Source of the DNA: Microvirga lotononidis
GTDB lineage: Bacteria > Pseudomonadota > Alphaproteobacteria > Rhizobiales > Beijerinckiaceae
DNA: 64,000 nucleotides
Assembly (NCBI RefSeq): GCF_034627025.1
Contig: NZ_CP141050.1
Location: 186,001 to 250,000 of the forward strand
Direction of reading: 5' to 3'
Shown: positions 43,493 to 52,936 of the stretch, in pieces
Layout of the letters: each line of letters opens with the position of its first letter
Numbering within the stretch: position 1 is the stretch's first letter
Program-made: the position numbers and the translations under genes
The notes under the pieces: model-generated
Told to the model about the DNA's origin: nothing
What the model saw: the letters and a program-made list of their open reading frames with translations, nothing else
Database searches by the model: none

Positions 43493-44436
43493 ATGCCCAC
43501 GCCTGTTGCAGACGCCGACGACGAAACCCTCCGATCCCTCGTGGAAGCCCTGACGGACAGCGGGCAGGTGATCGCCGTCTACGATCCCGAGGACTGCCTC
43601 CGGTATGCCAACCGGGCCTACCGCAAGATCTTTCTCGGAGACTGCGAGGGAACCTTCACGTTTGCCGATCTCCTGCGCCACGGGGCACGGCACGGGATTG
43701 GGACACGGATCGCCGACGGCGGCGTCGAGGCCCTGATCGCGCGGACCTACAAGGGCCGTCGCAGCGTCCCGCGCAAGTCGTTCGACACCGACCTCGTCGA
43801 CGACGCTGGTTCTGGATGGACGAGACTACCCTGCCGAACGGCTGGGTGCTGACCGTGGGTGCCGACATCACCGCGCTGAAGCACAACGAGAAAACCCTGC
43901 GCCAGGCGCACGAGGCGGCCATCGCGGCGTCACGCACCGATCCGCTCACCGACCTGCCGAACCGCCGCCGCATCCTGGAACTGCTCGACGAGGCGCTCTT
44001 CGGGAACGAGGCCTCGACGTCGGGTCTCTGCGTCGCGGTCATCGACATCGACCGTTTCAAGGCCATCAACGACACGCACGGGCACGAGGCCGGCGACGCC
44101 GTGCTCCGGCACTTCGCCGGGACCTGCCGCGAGCGGGTGCGGAGCCAGGACGTGCTCGGCCGCATGGGCGGCGAGGAGTTCCTGCTGGTCCTCCCCGGCG
44201 TCAAGGCAGGCGATGGCATGGGGCTCGCCGAGCGGGTGCGACAAGGGCTCCCGCCGATAAGATTGGCCGAGGATGGGATCAGCCTGCGCTACACCTTCAG
44301 CGCCGGAATTGCCGAGGCCGTGCCGAAGGATGACTGAAGCTCGCTTCTCCGACGGGCGGACCGGGCCCTGTACGCCGCCAAGCGCGAAGGGCGGAACCGA
44401 ACCATGGTCGATGGCGCGGCCTTAGGAGCAGAGTGA
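43493..44436 (+). pseudogene. PAS-GGDEF diguanylate cyclase, frameshift plus in-frame stop
   Basis: The first frame (from ATG 43493) gives a PAS domain (VIAVYDPEDCLRYANRAYRK). Near 43800 the frame changes and continues with RWFWMDETTLPNGWVLTVGA, then a GGDEF domain with DPLTDLPNRRRILELLDEA, VIDIDRFKAINDTHGHEAGD and the active loop GRMGGEEFLLVLPG. A TGA at 44335-44337 interrupts after VPKDD; the same frame then gives LLRRADRALYAAKREGRNR and ends at 44436. Two independent lesions argue for real inactivation. Product would have been cyclic di-GMP. Confidence 0.8.
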
Positions 44437-44640
44437 GGCGAATCCCGTCACGTGGTGGAGGATCCTCCCGACGCCGGGGCGATCCCGAAGCATGAGGCGT
44501 GGCCCGCCGGACGGCCACCTTTACCCTATCCGGCCCCGACGCTATCTGATTGCCTTCGCCTGAAGTCGGGCCAACGCCTTGCCCCTGGCGGGGACGGGCC
44601 GCGGCCGTCGACCCAAGCATCCACGAAGAGAGCGGACGCG

Positions 44641-47600
44641 ATGCACGGCAGCCCTGGACCGAATGGCAGACCGGACGTCCTCGCGGGCGGCGGCGAGATG
44701 GCCGAACGCATCGCGGCCTATGACTGGACCGGAACGGCCATCGGTCCGATCGCCGGCTGGCCGCAGAGCCTCAGGACGACGGTGGGCATCATGCTGCGCT
44801 CGCCCGTGCCCATGGTTCTCCTGTGGGGGCCGGACGGCGTGATGATCTACAACGACGCCTACACGGTCTTCGCCGGAGGCCGCCATCCGCGGCTTCTGGG
44901 TTCCCCGGTGCTCCAGGGCTGGCCGGAGGTGGCCGACTTCAACGCCCACGTGATGCGGGTGGGGCTGGCCGGCGGCACGCTGTCCTACAAGGACCAGGAG
45001 CTTACGCTCCACCGCGAGGGCGTGCCGGAGCCGGTGTGGATGAACCTCGACTACAGCCCGGTGCTCGACGAGAGCGGGCAGCCCGCAGGCGTGCTGGCGA
45101 TCGTGGTGGAGACCACCGACCGGGTGCTGGCCGAGCGCAGGATCGCGTCGGAGACCGAGCGGCAGCGGCGGCTGTTCGAGCAGGCGCCGGGCTTCATCAC
45201 CATCCTGGCCGGGCCGGAACACAGGTTCGAGTTCGTCAACCAGGCCTACAAGCGCCTGTTCGGCGACCGCGACTTCATCGGCCGGACCGTGCGCGAGGCC
45301 TTTCCCGAGATCGGGGAGCAAGGCTTCTACGACTGGCTCGACCAGGTCTACGCGACGGGAGAGCGCTTCGTCGCCACCCATGTCCCGGCCCGGCTGCAAG
45401 CCTCCCCGTCCGAGCCAGCCAGGGACGTCGTCCTCGACTTCATCTACGAGCCCGTCAGGGACGAGAGCGGGCGGATCACCGGCATCTTCTGCGAGGGCCA
45501 CGACGTCACCGAGGCCTATCGGGCCCGGACGGCCGTCGAGGCCAGCAACGGCCGCTATGCCAGCGTGCTCGAGGCCATGAGCGAGGGCTTCATCGTCCTC
45601 GACGAGGAGTACCGCATCACCGAGATCAACGCCGAGGGGCTGCGGCTCGACGGCCGCGCTAAGAGCGAACTCCTCGGGCGAACCCATTGGGAGGCGGCGC
45701 CCGCCTCGGTCGGCACCCCGGTCGAGGCGGCCTACCGCCGCGCGATGACCGAGCGCGTCCCAGTCGAGCTCGACCACCGCTACGTCGATCCGGCCACGGG
45801 CCATGACCTCTGGCTGGCGCTGCGCATCTACCCGGTGCCGGGCGGAGTGGCCGCCTTCTACCGCGACATCGGCGCGACCCGGCGCGCGGAGGCGGCGCTG
45901 CGCAAAAGCGAGGCCGAAGCAAGGCAGACCGCGACGCTGCTGGAGCAACTGATCGAGACCGCCCCGGACCCGATTTGGACCAAGGACGAGACCGGGCGCT
46001 GGACGCTTGTCAACTCGGCCGCGGCCCGGGTGATCGGCCGCCCGCGCGAGGAGATGGCGGGCCTGCGCAACCGGGACCTCCTGCCGCCGGAGCTCGCCGC
46101 GTTCCACGACCGCGAGGAGGAGCGGATCCTCAGGGACGGCGAGACGGTCAGCGTCGAAGAACGCGTTCTTGATCACGGTCGCGGGGAAAGCCGGATCTTC
46201 CTGAGCACGAAGGTTCCCTTGCGGGCGCCGCATGGTGCAATCATCGGGCTGCTTGGAATGGCCCGGGACATCACCGACCGCAAGCAGATCGAGGCGCGGC
46301 TGCGGGCATCCTCCGAGCGGGTCCAGCTCGCGCTCGATGCGGGGGCGATCGTCGGCACCTGGGTGTGGGACGTTCCGGGCGACCGGTTCACGACCGACGA
46401 GCGCTTCGCGCGCTCCTTCGGCCTCGATGCCGATCTCTGCCGGGCAGGCCTGCCGATCGGGCAGGTGATGGCTTCCATTCACGCGGACGACCGCGCGCGG
46501 GTTGCCGATGCCGTTGCCGAGGCCCTCGGCCGCGGCGGGGACTACCGTTGCGAGTACCGGGTCCGGCACCAGGACGGCGCGTTCCGCTGGATCGAGGCGA
46601 ACGGGCGCGTCGAACTCGGCGCCGACGGGACGCCGCTCCGGTTCCCGGGCGTGCTGATCGACATCGAGCAGCGGCGGGCGGCCGAGGCCGAGCGTGACCG
46701 GGCGATGGCCATGCTGCACACCTTCATCGAGGCCGTGCCGGGCGTGGTCTACGCCAAGGACCGCGACGGCCGCATGCTGATGGCCAACCGCGGCACCGCC
46801 GAGCTGATCGGCAAGCCGCCGGAGGAGTACCTGGGCAGGACCGATGCCGAGTTCCTCGACGACCGGGCGCAGGGCGAGGCGATTATGGCCAACGACCGCC
46901 GCATCATGGAGGGCGGCGTCATGGAACAGGTCGAGGAGAAGGTGCGGATGCCCGACGGCACGCCTGCGACGTGGCTGTCGACGAAGGCGCCGCTCCGGAA
47001 CGCGGCCGGAGAGGTGACGGGGCTGATCGGCACCTCGATCGACATCACGGAGCGGAAGCGGATCGAGTCCGCGCTCCAGGCAAGCGAGGAGAAGCTGCGC
47101 CGGCTCAACGAGACGCTGGAGCAGCGGGTGGCGGAGACCACGGCGGAGCGCGACCGGGTGTGGCGCAACTCGCGCGACCTGGTCGCGGTCATGGGCTTCG
47201 ACGGCTACCTCAAGGCGATCAACCCGGCCTGGGAGGCGACGCTCGGCTTCGACGAGGCGAGGCTGCTCGCCATGCCGTTCTGGGAGCAGGTCCACCCGGA
47301 CGATCACGCGGCGGTCGGGGCCCTCGTGGAGCGGCTGCGACGGGGAGAGGCGATTGCCCGGTTCGAGGACCGGCTGCGCCATGCGGACGGCTCGTGGCGG
47401 TGGTTCGCCTGGAGCCTCGTTCCGGAGGGCGAGGTGTTTTATGCGAGCGGCCGGGACGTGACGGCCGAGAAGGAGCGCCAGGCCGAGCTGGAGCAGGCGC
47501 AGGAGGCGCTGCGGCAGAGCCAGAAGCTGGAGAGCATGGGCCAGCTCACGGGCGGCGTGGCGCATGACTTCAACAACCTGCTCATGCCGATCATCGGCGG

Positions 47601-48633
47601 CCTCGACATGCTCCAGCGCCGGGTTGCCGACGAGCGGTCGCAGCGTCTCATCCAGGGCGCCCTCCAATCGGCCGAGCGGGCCAAGACCCTGGTGCAGCGC
47701 CTGCTCGCCTTTGCCCGCCGCCAGCCGCTCCAGCCCATGGCCGTCGACCTGCCGCAACTCGTCGCCGGCATGGCCGACCTCGTGGCCAGCACCTCGGGCC
47801 CGCGGGTGAGGGTGGTGGTCGATGTCGATCCTGCCCTGCCGCCCGTCAAGGGCGATCCGAACCAGCTCGAGATGGCGATCCTCAACCTCGCGGTGAACGC
47901 GCGTGACGCCATGCCCGACGGCGGGCAACTCACCATTGCGGCGCGGGACGAGATCCTCGGAACCCAGCATCGCTCGAAGCTGCCGCTGGGCCGCTACGTG
48001 CGGCTGTCGGTGTCGGACACGGGCGTCGGCATGGATGAGGCGACGCTCGCGCGCGCGGTCGAGCCGTTCTTCTCCACCAAGGGCATCGGCAAGGGCACGG
48101 GGCTCGGGCTGTCGATGGTGCACGGGCTGGCCGCCCAGCTCGGCGGGGCGCTGACGATCCGAAGCAAGCCCGGTGTCGGCACGAGCGTCGAGCTGTGGCT
48201 GCCGATGGCGCCCACGGGGGCAGAGCCGTCGGAGAGGTCCGCCGATGCCGGACGCCTGGCGGCCGCAGGAACGGTCTTGATCGTGGATGACGAGGAGGCC
48301 GTGCGGGCGAGCACGGCCGACATGCTGTCGGATCTCGGCTACGCGGTGGTCGAGACGGCCTCGGCCGAGGAGGCACTGGCGCTGGTCGAGGCCGGCCTCG
48401 TGCCCGACGTGGTCGTCACCGACCATCTCATGCCCGGGATGACCGGTGTCGATCTGGCGCGCCGCCTGAAGGACAAGCGGCCTGGGTTGCCGGTGCTGGT
48501 CATCTCGGGCTATGCCGAGGACGAGGGGATAGCCCCCGACCTGCCGCGGCTGACCAAGCCCTTCCGGCAGGCCGAGCTGGCGGCCAGCCTGTCCGGATTG
48601 TCGAGGGCATCCCCAACGGACAGCGTGTCTTGA
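44641..48633 (+). CDS. Hybrid multi-PAS histidine kinase with receiver domain
   Basis: A 1,330-residue cytosolic sensor. It has about six consecutive PAS/PAC units (for example VNQAYKRLFGDRDFIGRTVR, PDPIWTKDETGRWTLVNSAA, VYAKDRDGRMLMANRGTAEL), a HisKA segment LESMGQLTGGVAHDFNNLL with the phospho-acceptor His near residue 973, an ATPase domain (NLAVNARDAMPDGGQL, GTGLGLSMVHGLAAQLGG) and a C-terminal receiver (VLIVDDEEAVRAS, VVVTDHLMPGMTGVDL with the Asp). The start at 44641 was chosen because the upstream frame lacks domain homology. A response-regulator gene (broken) follows at once. Confidence 0.9.
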   Translation: MHGSPGPNGRPDVLAGGGEMAERIAAYDWTGTAIGPIAGWPQSLRTTVGIMLRSPVPMVLLWGPDGVMIYNDAYTVFAGGRHPRLLGSPVLQGWPEVADFNAHVMRVGLAGGTLSYKDQELTLHREGVPEPVWMNLDYSPVLDESGQPAGVLAIVVETTDRVLAERRIASETERQRRLFEQAPGFITILAGPEHRFEFVNQAYKRLFGDRDFIGRTVREAFPEIGEQGFYDWLDQVYATGERFVATHVPARLQASPSEPARDVVLDFIYEPVRDESGRITGIFCEGHDVTEAYRARTAVEASNGRYASVLEAMSEGFIVLDEEYRITEINAEGLRLDGRAKSELLGRTHWEAAPASVGTPVEAAYRRAMTERVPVELDHRYVDPATGHDLWLALRIYPVPGGVAAFYRDIGATRRAEAALRKSEAEARQTATLLEQLIETAPDPIWTKDETGRWTLVNSAAARVIGRPREEMAGLRNRDLLPPELAAFHDREEERILRDGETVSVEERVLDHGRGESRIFLSTKVPLRAPHGAIIGLLGMARDITDRKQIEARLRASSERVQLALDAGAIVGTWVWDVPGDRFTTDERFARSFGLDADLCRAGLPIGQVMASIHADDRARVADAVAEALGRGGDYRCEYRVRHQDGAFRWIEANGRVELGADGTPLRFPGVLIDIEQRRAAEAERDRAMAMLHTFIEAVPGVVYAKDRDGRMLMANRGTAELIGKPPEEYLGRTDAEFLDDRAQGEAIMANDRRIMEGGVMEQVEEKVRMPDGTPATWLSTKAPLRNAAGEVTGLIGTSIDITERKRIESALQASEEKLRRLNETLEQRVAETTAERDRVWRNSRDLVAVMGFDGYLKAINPAWEATLGFDEARLLAMPFWEQVHPDDHAAVGALVERLRRGEAIARFEDRLRHADGSWRWFAWSLVPEGEVFYASGRDVTAEKERQAELEQAQEALRQSQKLESMGQLTGGVAHDFNNLLMPIIGGLDMLQRRVADERSQRLIQGALQSAERAKTLVQRLLAFARRQPLQPMAVDLPQLVAGMADLVASTSGPRVRVVVDVDPALPPVKGDPNQLEMAILNLAVNARDAMPDGGQLTIAARDEILGTQHRSKLPLGRYVRLSVSDTGVGMDEATLARAVEPFFSTKGIGKGTGLGLSMVHGLAAQLGGALTIRSKPGVGTSVELWLPMAPTGAEPSERSADAGRLAAAGTVLIVDDEEAVRASTADMLSDLGYAVVETASAEEALALVEAGLVPDVVVTDHLMPGMTGVDLARRLKDKRPGLPVLVISGYAEDEGIAPDLPRLTKPFRQAELAASLSGLSRASPTDSVS

Positions 48634-48667
48634 CCTTCCCTGGCGGCAGGCCACCTCCCATGCCACC

Positions 48668-49040
48668 ATGCCGCTCCCGGTATCGCGTTCCCACTCGTCC
48701 TCGTGGTCGAAGACGACCCCTTTGTCGCGCCATGGCCGTGGACGCACTCGAGGACGAGGGCTTCGCGGTGCTGGAGGCCCCGTCGGCCGACTACGCGGCA
48801 ACCCTGCTCGAGTCCCGGCGTGATATCGGCGTGGTGTTCACCGACGTCCCCATGCCGGGAACTCTCAACGGCTTCGACCTGGCGCGGCTGGTGCAAAGGG
48901 CGTACCCGGACGTGCGCGTCCTGGTTTCTTCCGGCGCTTTGCCGTCCAAGTTCAGCGGCGAGGCGCCGGACGCGCGCTTCGTGCCCAAGCCGTACCGCAT
49001 GGCCGACGTCGTGCGGATCATCCGCGGGATGACGGCGTGA
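48668..49040 (+). pseudogene. Single-domain response regulator, one frameshift
   Basis: The receiver fold is split. A first frame gives VLVVEDDPFVA with the acidic pocket; after about 48730 a second frame gives AMAVDALEDEGFAVLEAPSA, VVFTDVPMPGTLNGFDLARL with the phospho-acceptor Asp, and RFVPKPYRMADVVRII with the conserved Lys. One missing base in GTCGCGCCATGG explains it. It would be the natural partner of the hybrid kinase, whose stop lies directly upstream. Confidence 0.7.
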
Positions 49041-49057
49041 CCCGAAGGATCTTCTGC

Positions 49058-49110
49058 ATTGGCGCACTGAGCAGACCTTCATCGGGTCCGATCAACGTTA
49101 CAGATTGACC
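49058..49110 (+). repeat. Dispersed repeat family 1, diverged copy E
   Basis: Reads TTGGCGCACTGAGCAGACCTTCATCGG in two words and ends CAGATTGACCCC, paralleling copy D at 16.2 kb. Weakest member of the family. The gap 49041-49276 otherwise shows nothing. Confidence 0.3.
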
Positions 49111-49276
49111 CCGCACCGACATCCTTGGCGTGGCATTAACCTGCTGAGCGGTGTTAAGGACATCACGAGACCGGCCGTAGAGAGGGTTGGATCACAACGC
49201 CAACTTAGAACCAAGCTGCCCGCGGTTGCGTTGCGTCCGTGGCATCATTGCAGGCAGTCAACAATGTCTGCGTCAA

Positions 49277-50080
49277 TCATCTGCTTAGCGATTGGTGCCG
49301 TCGCAGTTCACCAGCCAAACAGTTCGTCGGTGCGGCAGCCTGGGTTGGCTGGACGAGTGGGCGAGGCTGCCGCTGGTCCGTGATTTCCCGGATGATCTTG
49401 GCCTTGATGGCCTCGGTGAACTGCGTCTTCTCCCGCACTGGAACCAGAAATGCTCCCGGACCACCAATGACACAGTCGCGGAAGTAGAGGTCGAGATCTT
49501 CGATATCCCAGATGCCATTGGGCTGCTTCAGCATGATTGGCAGGCCATTGATGGTGATGCCGTGAGCCAGGGCCTCATCGCGCGCCAAGGTCACGGTTCG
49601 GCCTGTGTTGTTGGCTCCGTCACCCGAGATGGCGATCACCTGCCGATCCGCTTGTAGGCCGCTCTGACGAAGCTGCCGAACGCCGAAGTCGATAACCCCT
49701 GAAATGGACGTGTAGCCCATGCGGTGGATCGGGCTCTGCAACAGCCGCTCTGCAAAGGCCACGCCATCATCGGACTACACGATGACGGTCCAGGGGACGA
49801 TGATCTCCTGATCGAACGCTCCCGACCATTCCACGTAGACCACGGCGATGCGTCCCAGCACACCCTGGCGGATCGCCCGATGGACCTCGGGAGACTGAAC
49901 CGCCTCGGCAAAGCCGTGGCGCTGGAGATCCTGCTCATCCGGCTCCATGGAAAACGAGACATCCACCGCCAGCACCAGGGCGAGATCGACCCGGATTTCC
50001 GCCAGAGCCACTGCACTGGTCACGAGCAACATCCCGACTGCCAGCATCAGGGTGGTCATGAGGCGCGGTAGGCTCAGCAT
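49277..50080 (-). pseudogene. DUF1194 (VWA-like) exported protein, interrupted by an amber codon
   Basis: The minus strand from 50080 has a signal peptide (LMLAVGMLLVTSAVALA) and a von-Willebrand-type start VDLALVLAVDVSFSMEPDEQ (a MIDAS-like DxSxS site), then VEWSGAFDQEIIVPWTVIV. TAG at 49775-49777 stops it, and the same frame resumes with DDGVAFAERLLQSPIHRMGY, SISGVIDFGVRQL and ISGDGANNTGRTVT to 49277. There is no frameshift. Read through, the protein has 267 codons, close to normal for DUF1194. Confidence 0.8.
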
Positions 50081-50247
50081 GCCTAGCTCCCGTTCCGCCT
50101 GCGCTTCGTCCAGGTTGCCGTCGTCGAGATTGAACCTGAGCAGCGGACAGACGAGACAATCCCGACCTTCGTCTCGATGTCTGGCCCGCGCACGGCTCCG
50201 CGCTGCGGATCAGTGCCGCTGCTGGTCGGCAATGGACGTCGCCGCTG

Positions 50248-51147
50248 TCAGGGCGACTTTCCCTTGAGAGTCCGATCTAAGAATGCGTGAGCACGCCCCA
50301 ATGCATCCTCGGCTGCCTTTGCATCGTAGGCCGCGGCAAACCCTAGGATCTCACCGATGGCTCCCCAGCGGGGATCGGCGAACCCGTGCTTCACCCCAGG
50401 ATAGACCTGAACCTCAATGGAGTTGCCGTCTCCGTTCGCGGGCCGCGCAATCTCCTCGCATCCCTGCGCCCGCGTGCGCTGATCTTCCCGCCCTACCAGG
50501 ATCAGCAGCGGGAATGCAGCCTTCTGGACTTGTCCGAGTGCAGTGCATTCGGGATAGTAGGCCAGGCCGGCTTTGAAACCGAGGTTCTCATCGTTGACCA
50601 CGCTCGATTGTGACTGCGGCTCAGCAAGGGTGAGAACAAAGACGCCTCCCGTCGCAAACCCGAGAAGGCCTACTCGGTCGCGTTGGACGGTTGGCAATCC
50701 CGCCAGGTAGAACAGGCCGCCATAAGCGTCAGCAATCCGGTCCACACCAGGAGGTTCCTGACCGTTCAGGAAGCAGCCGGCTTGTGCATTCCGCGAGGTC
50801 CAACTGTCAACCACAAGGGTGACATAGCCCCACGAGGCGAGTTGCGCCGGGAGCATCTCGCGAACAAACGGCGTCATACCGATACAGTCGGGGAGCACCA
50901 CGACGGCCGAAAAGGGACCATCGCCCGTGGGCTTGGCCAAGTAGCCTTCGATGCGAGTTCCTGGTGTGGGTTTTGGCTCCTCGCCGCGCTCGCGCATCTT
51001 GCGGGCCATGAGCCCTCCGACAGGCCGAGCAGCAGCCTGAAAATCGACCTTCTCACCAACAACAGAAGGTGGGCCGGATCCGGGCTGTTGAGCCCGGGCC
51101 CCGGTTGAAAGGACCAGCCCTAAGGCCACACAGATGAGATAACGCAT
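50248..51147 (-). CDS. Dienelactone-hydrolase-like exported protein lacking the usual nucleophile
   Basis: About 299 residues with a signal peptide (YLICVALGLVLSTGARAQ) and an alpha/beta-hydrolase fold: FSAVVVLPDCIGMTPFVREM, the nucleophile elbow VGLLGFATGGVFVL, ILVGREDQRT with the acid, and VYPGVKHGFADP with the histidine. The elbow normally reads G-x-C/S-x-G-G; here alanine replaces the Cys/Ser. Start 51147 avoids an unlikely 80-residue extension. It may be catalytically dead or act by another residue. Confidence 0.82.
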   Translation of the reverse strand: MRYLICVALGLVLSTGARAQQPGSGPPSVVGEKVDFQAAARPVGGLMARKMRERGEEPKPTPGTRIEGYLAKPTGDGPFSAVVVLPDCIGMTPFVREMLPAQLASWGYVTLVVDSWTSRNAQAGCFLNGQEPPGVDRIADAYGGLFYLAGLPTVQRDRVGLLGFATGGVFVLTLAEPQSQSSVVNDENLGFKAGLAYYPECTALGQVQKAAFPLLILVGREDQRTRAQGCEEIARPANGDGNSIEVQVYPGVKHGFADPRWGAIGEILGFAAAYDAKAAEDALGRAHAFLDRTLKGKSP

Positions 51148-51370
51148 GGCACTGCTCCCGTGCCTGATCCCATCCACCAAATTTACCACTTCAGGCCGTT
51201 GTTGGCCAAGAGAATGAGAGGCGGCTATGGCTCCCCAGCCGCTCGTGCGACCGCGTTCACCCAAGGTCGCCCGCGAACATCCCCCACCTGCTGGCTCCTG
51301 CAAGTTCGGTCGGGGATTGGATGTGATGAGCCCGGAAAGTTCCTTGTTGGCGCTCCTGAGAGGTACCCTG

Positions 51371-51434
51371 TTGGTCTGCTTTCGCACTCAGGGGCTGACA
51401 TTCATTGGGAACCCAAAAAGGTGAATGGTTGACC
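51371..51434 (+). repeat. Dispersed repeat family 1, copy C
   Basis: Begins TTGGTCTGC and ends GGTGAATGGTTGACC with TGACATTCATTGGG in between, aligning with copies A and B with one extra base. The gap 51148-51529 contains no recognised gene. Confidence 0.45.
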
Positions 51435-51529
51435 CTGACTATTCGGATGGGAATGTTCTCCGTCAGAACTTTGATGTGAATCTAGCAAGCCGCAATCCCA
51501 TAGGCTTAAGATTGTTGGTACTGGACGCT

Positions 51530-52489
51530 TCAGGATGGCCCGCAGGTGCGTGCTCGGGTGTCACCTGGTGTCTCGCTCCAGCGCTGCTTGTAGCACCGGT
51601 AGAACCAGGAGAGATCGTTGAACCCACTGCTGAATGCAATGTCGGCGATGGTGCGCCTGCTCTGCCGAAGGTCAGTCAATGCCTGGTGACAGGCGTCTAG
51701 CCGCGCCGACACGAGCAACTCGCTAAATGTGGTCCCGGTGCTTTCGAACAGCTTCTGCACGTAGCGCCCAGAGACCTTCAGATGGGCCGCAACCTTGCCG
51801 ATGCTCAGCTCCGGATCGGCCAGATTGCTCGTGACGAACTGTCGGGCGGTCGCAAGTCGGGCCTGTCGAATTCCACCCTGATCGGAACTGATTGATCCCG
51901 CCGGCTGGAAGGCCGCCGCGGCTAGATCGCACAAGATCGAACCAGCCTTGCTCATCGCCTCTGGCGGCAAGGTGGAGATCGTCTGTGACAGTGTCACCAG
52001 ATAGCCTGAGAGCAGGGCTCCCATTCCATCACCCCCATGGACGCAAACCTTGGTCCGGTTCAGGGAAGTGAGGTGCCTGTCAAGAAGGTTGCGGGGCACA
52101 TGCAGGATGGTTGACTGGACAGGTTGCGTAATCACAAAGCTGTCGCAGGGTTCAGCCGTGTCGAACAGCAAGAGATCGCCAGGACCAGCTTCGTACTCCA
52201 CACCTTGGTAGACCCCGTGCACCGCTCCTCCGTGCAGGTAATGCAGGCAATACGCCGTTTGTGAAAGACGGGCGACCTCAGACGCGCTGCGGCCCATGCG
52301 GTGCTCTGGCAGATGGGCCCTGGCCATTTGCACGTCACCGATCCCGTGCAACTCGATCGTTGCGTGGAACGGGCCTGAGTCAGTTCGCTCGGCCCATAGC
52401 CCGAACCACGTCTCACAAACAATCTCACGCCAGTACGCGAACTGATCCTTAGGAGTAGCGAGAGCGCTCATCTCAATGCGGGTTTGCAT
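51530..52489 (-). CDS. AraC-family regulator with AraC-binding-2 domain
   Basis: A 319-residue regulator. The N-terminal cupin-like domain of the AraC_binding_2 type reads FAYWREIVCETWFGLWAE, YLHGGAVHGVYQGVEYEAGP and GDLLLFDTAEPCDSF. The C-terminal HTH pair is LSIGKVAAHLKVSGRYVQKL and RTIADIAFSSGFNDLSWFYR. Relatives control catabolic genes for aromatic compounds; the target is unknown. It diverges in type from the OruR-like regulators elsewhere in the window. The dienelactone-hydrolase-like gene follows it on the same strand beyond 382 bases. Confidence 0.9.
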   Translation of the reverse strand: MQTRIEMSALATPKDQFAYWREIVCETWFGLWAERTDSGPFHATIELHGIGDVQMARAHLPEHRMGRSASEVARLSQTAYCLHYLHGGAVHGVYQGVEYEAGPGDLLLFDTAEPCDSFVITQPVQSTILHVPRNLLDRHLTSLNRTKVCVHGGDGMGALLSGYLVTLSQTISTLPPEAMSKAGSILCDLAAAAFQPAGSISSDQGGIRQARLATARQFVTSNLADPELSIGKVAAHLKVSGRYVQKLFESTGTTFSELLVSARLDACHQALTDLRQSRRTIADIAFSSGFNDLSWFYRCYKQRWSETPGDTRARTCGPS

Positions 52490-52936
52490 GAACCTCCTAT
52501 ACGATCAAGATGCTGTCAGGCCCAGTCAGCAGTTAATCCCATCAGAGACTGTTTCTCAGTTACACAGCGCAGAGATCATTAGCGCACCTGCCCATCCGAA
52601 TACGGCGATGCAGTTCGCCGACGTCCACACCGCAGTTCGTCTCACACCAAGACACACCGCCCCTCGCAGGTCATGCTTAAGCTTGGATGGGCGACGTCAT
52701 AACGTCAAGGCAGGCCGTCTACCGATCATCTGGCATCGGGAAGGTAGTCCCAGCAGCTTGGCGACTTCTTCGCCATAGGCATGTGCTGATCCAGGGCCGA
52801 ATGCGAGATTACTTTGATGCGCAATAGACCATCTCGAAGAGCAAGCAATAACTTGTGGTGGTGTCCGCGTGGGGTTTGGACCCAATGACAGGACGGCTGT
52901 GTCATAAGCCACCCACCGGCAAGCTGATCATCCGGC
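52490..52936. other. Intergenic region, no gene seen
   Basis: No supported frame in 447 bases. It lies between divergently transcribed AraC and Crp-type regulator genes, so it must hold both promoters, but no confident boxes or operator were identified. Confidence 0.4.

Noticed and set aside
44542..48801. A 1,419-codon minus-strand frame opposite the hybrid kinase
   Set aside because: Same reason: complete overlap with a well-supported kinase, no recognisable domain and shadow-like composition.
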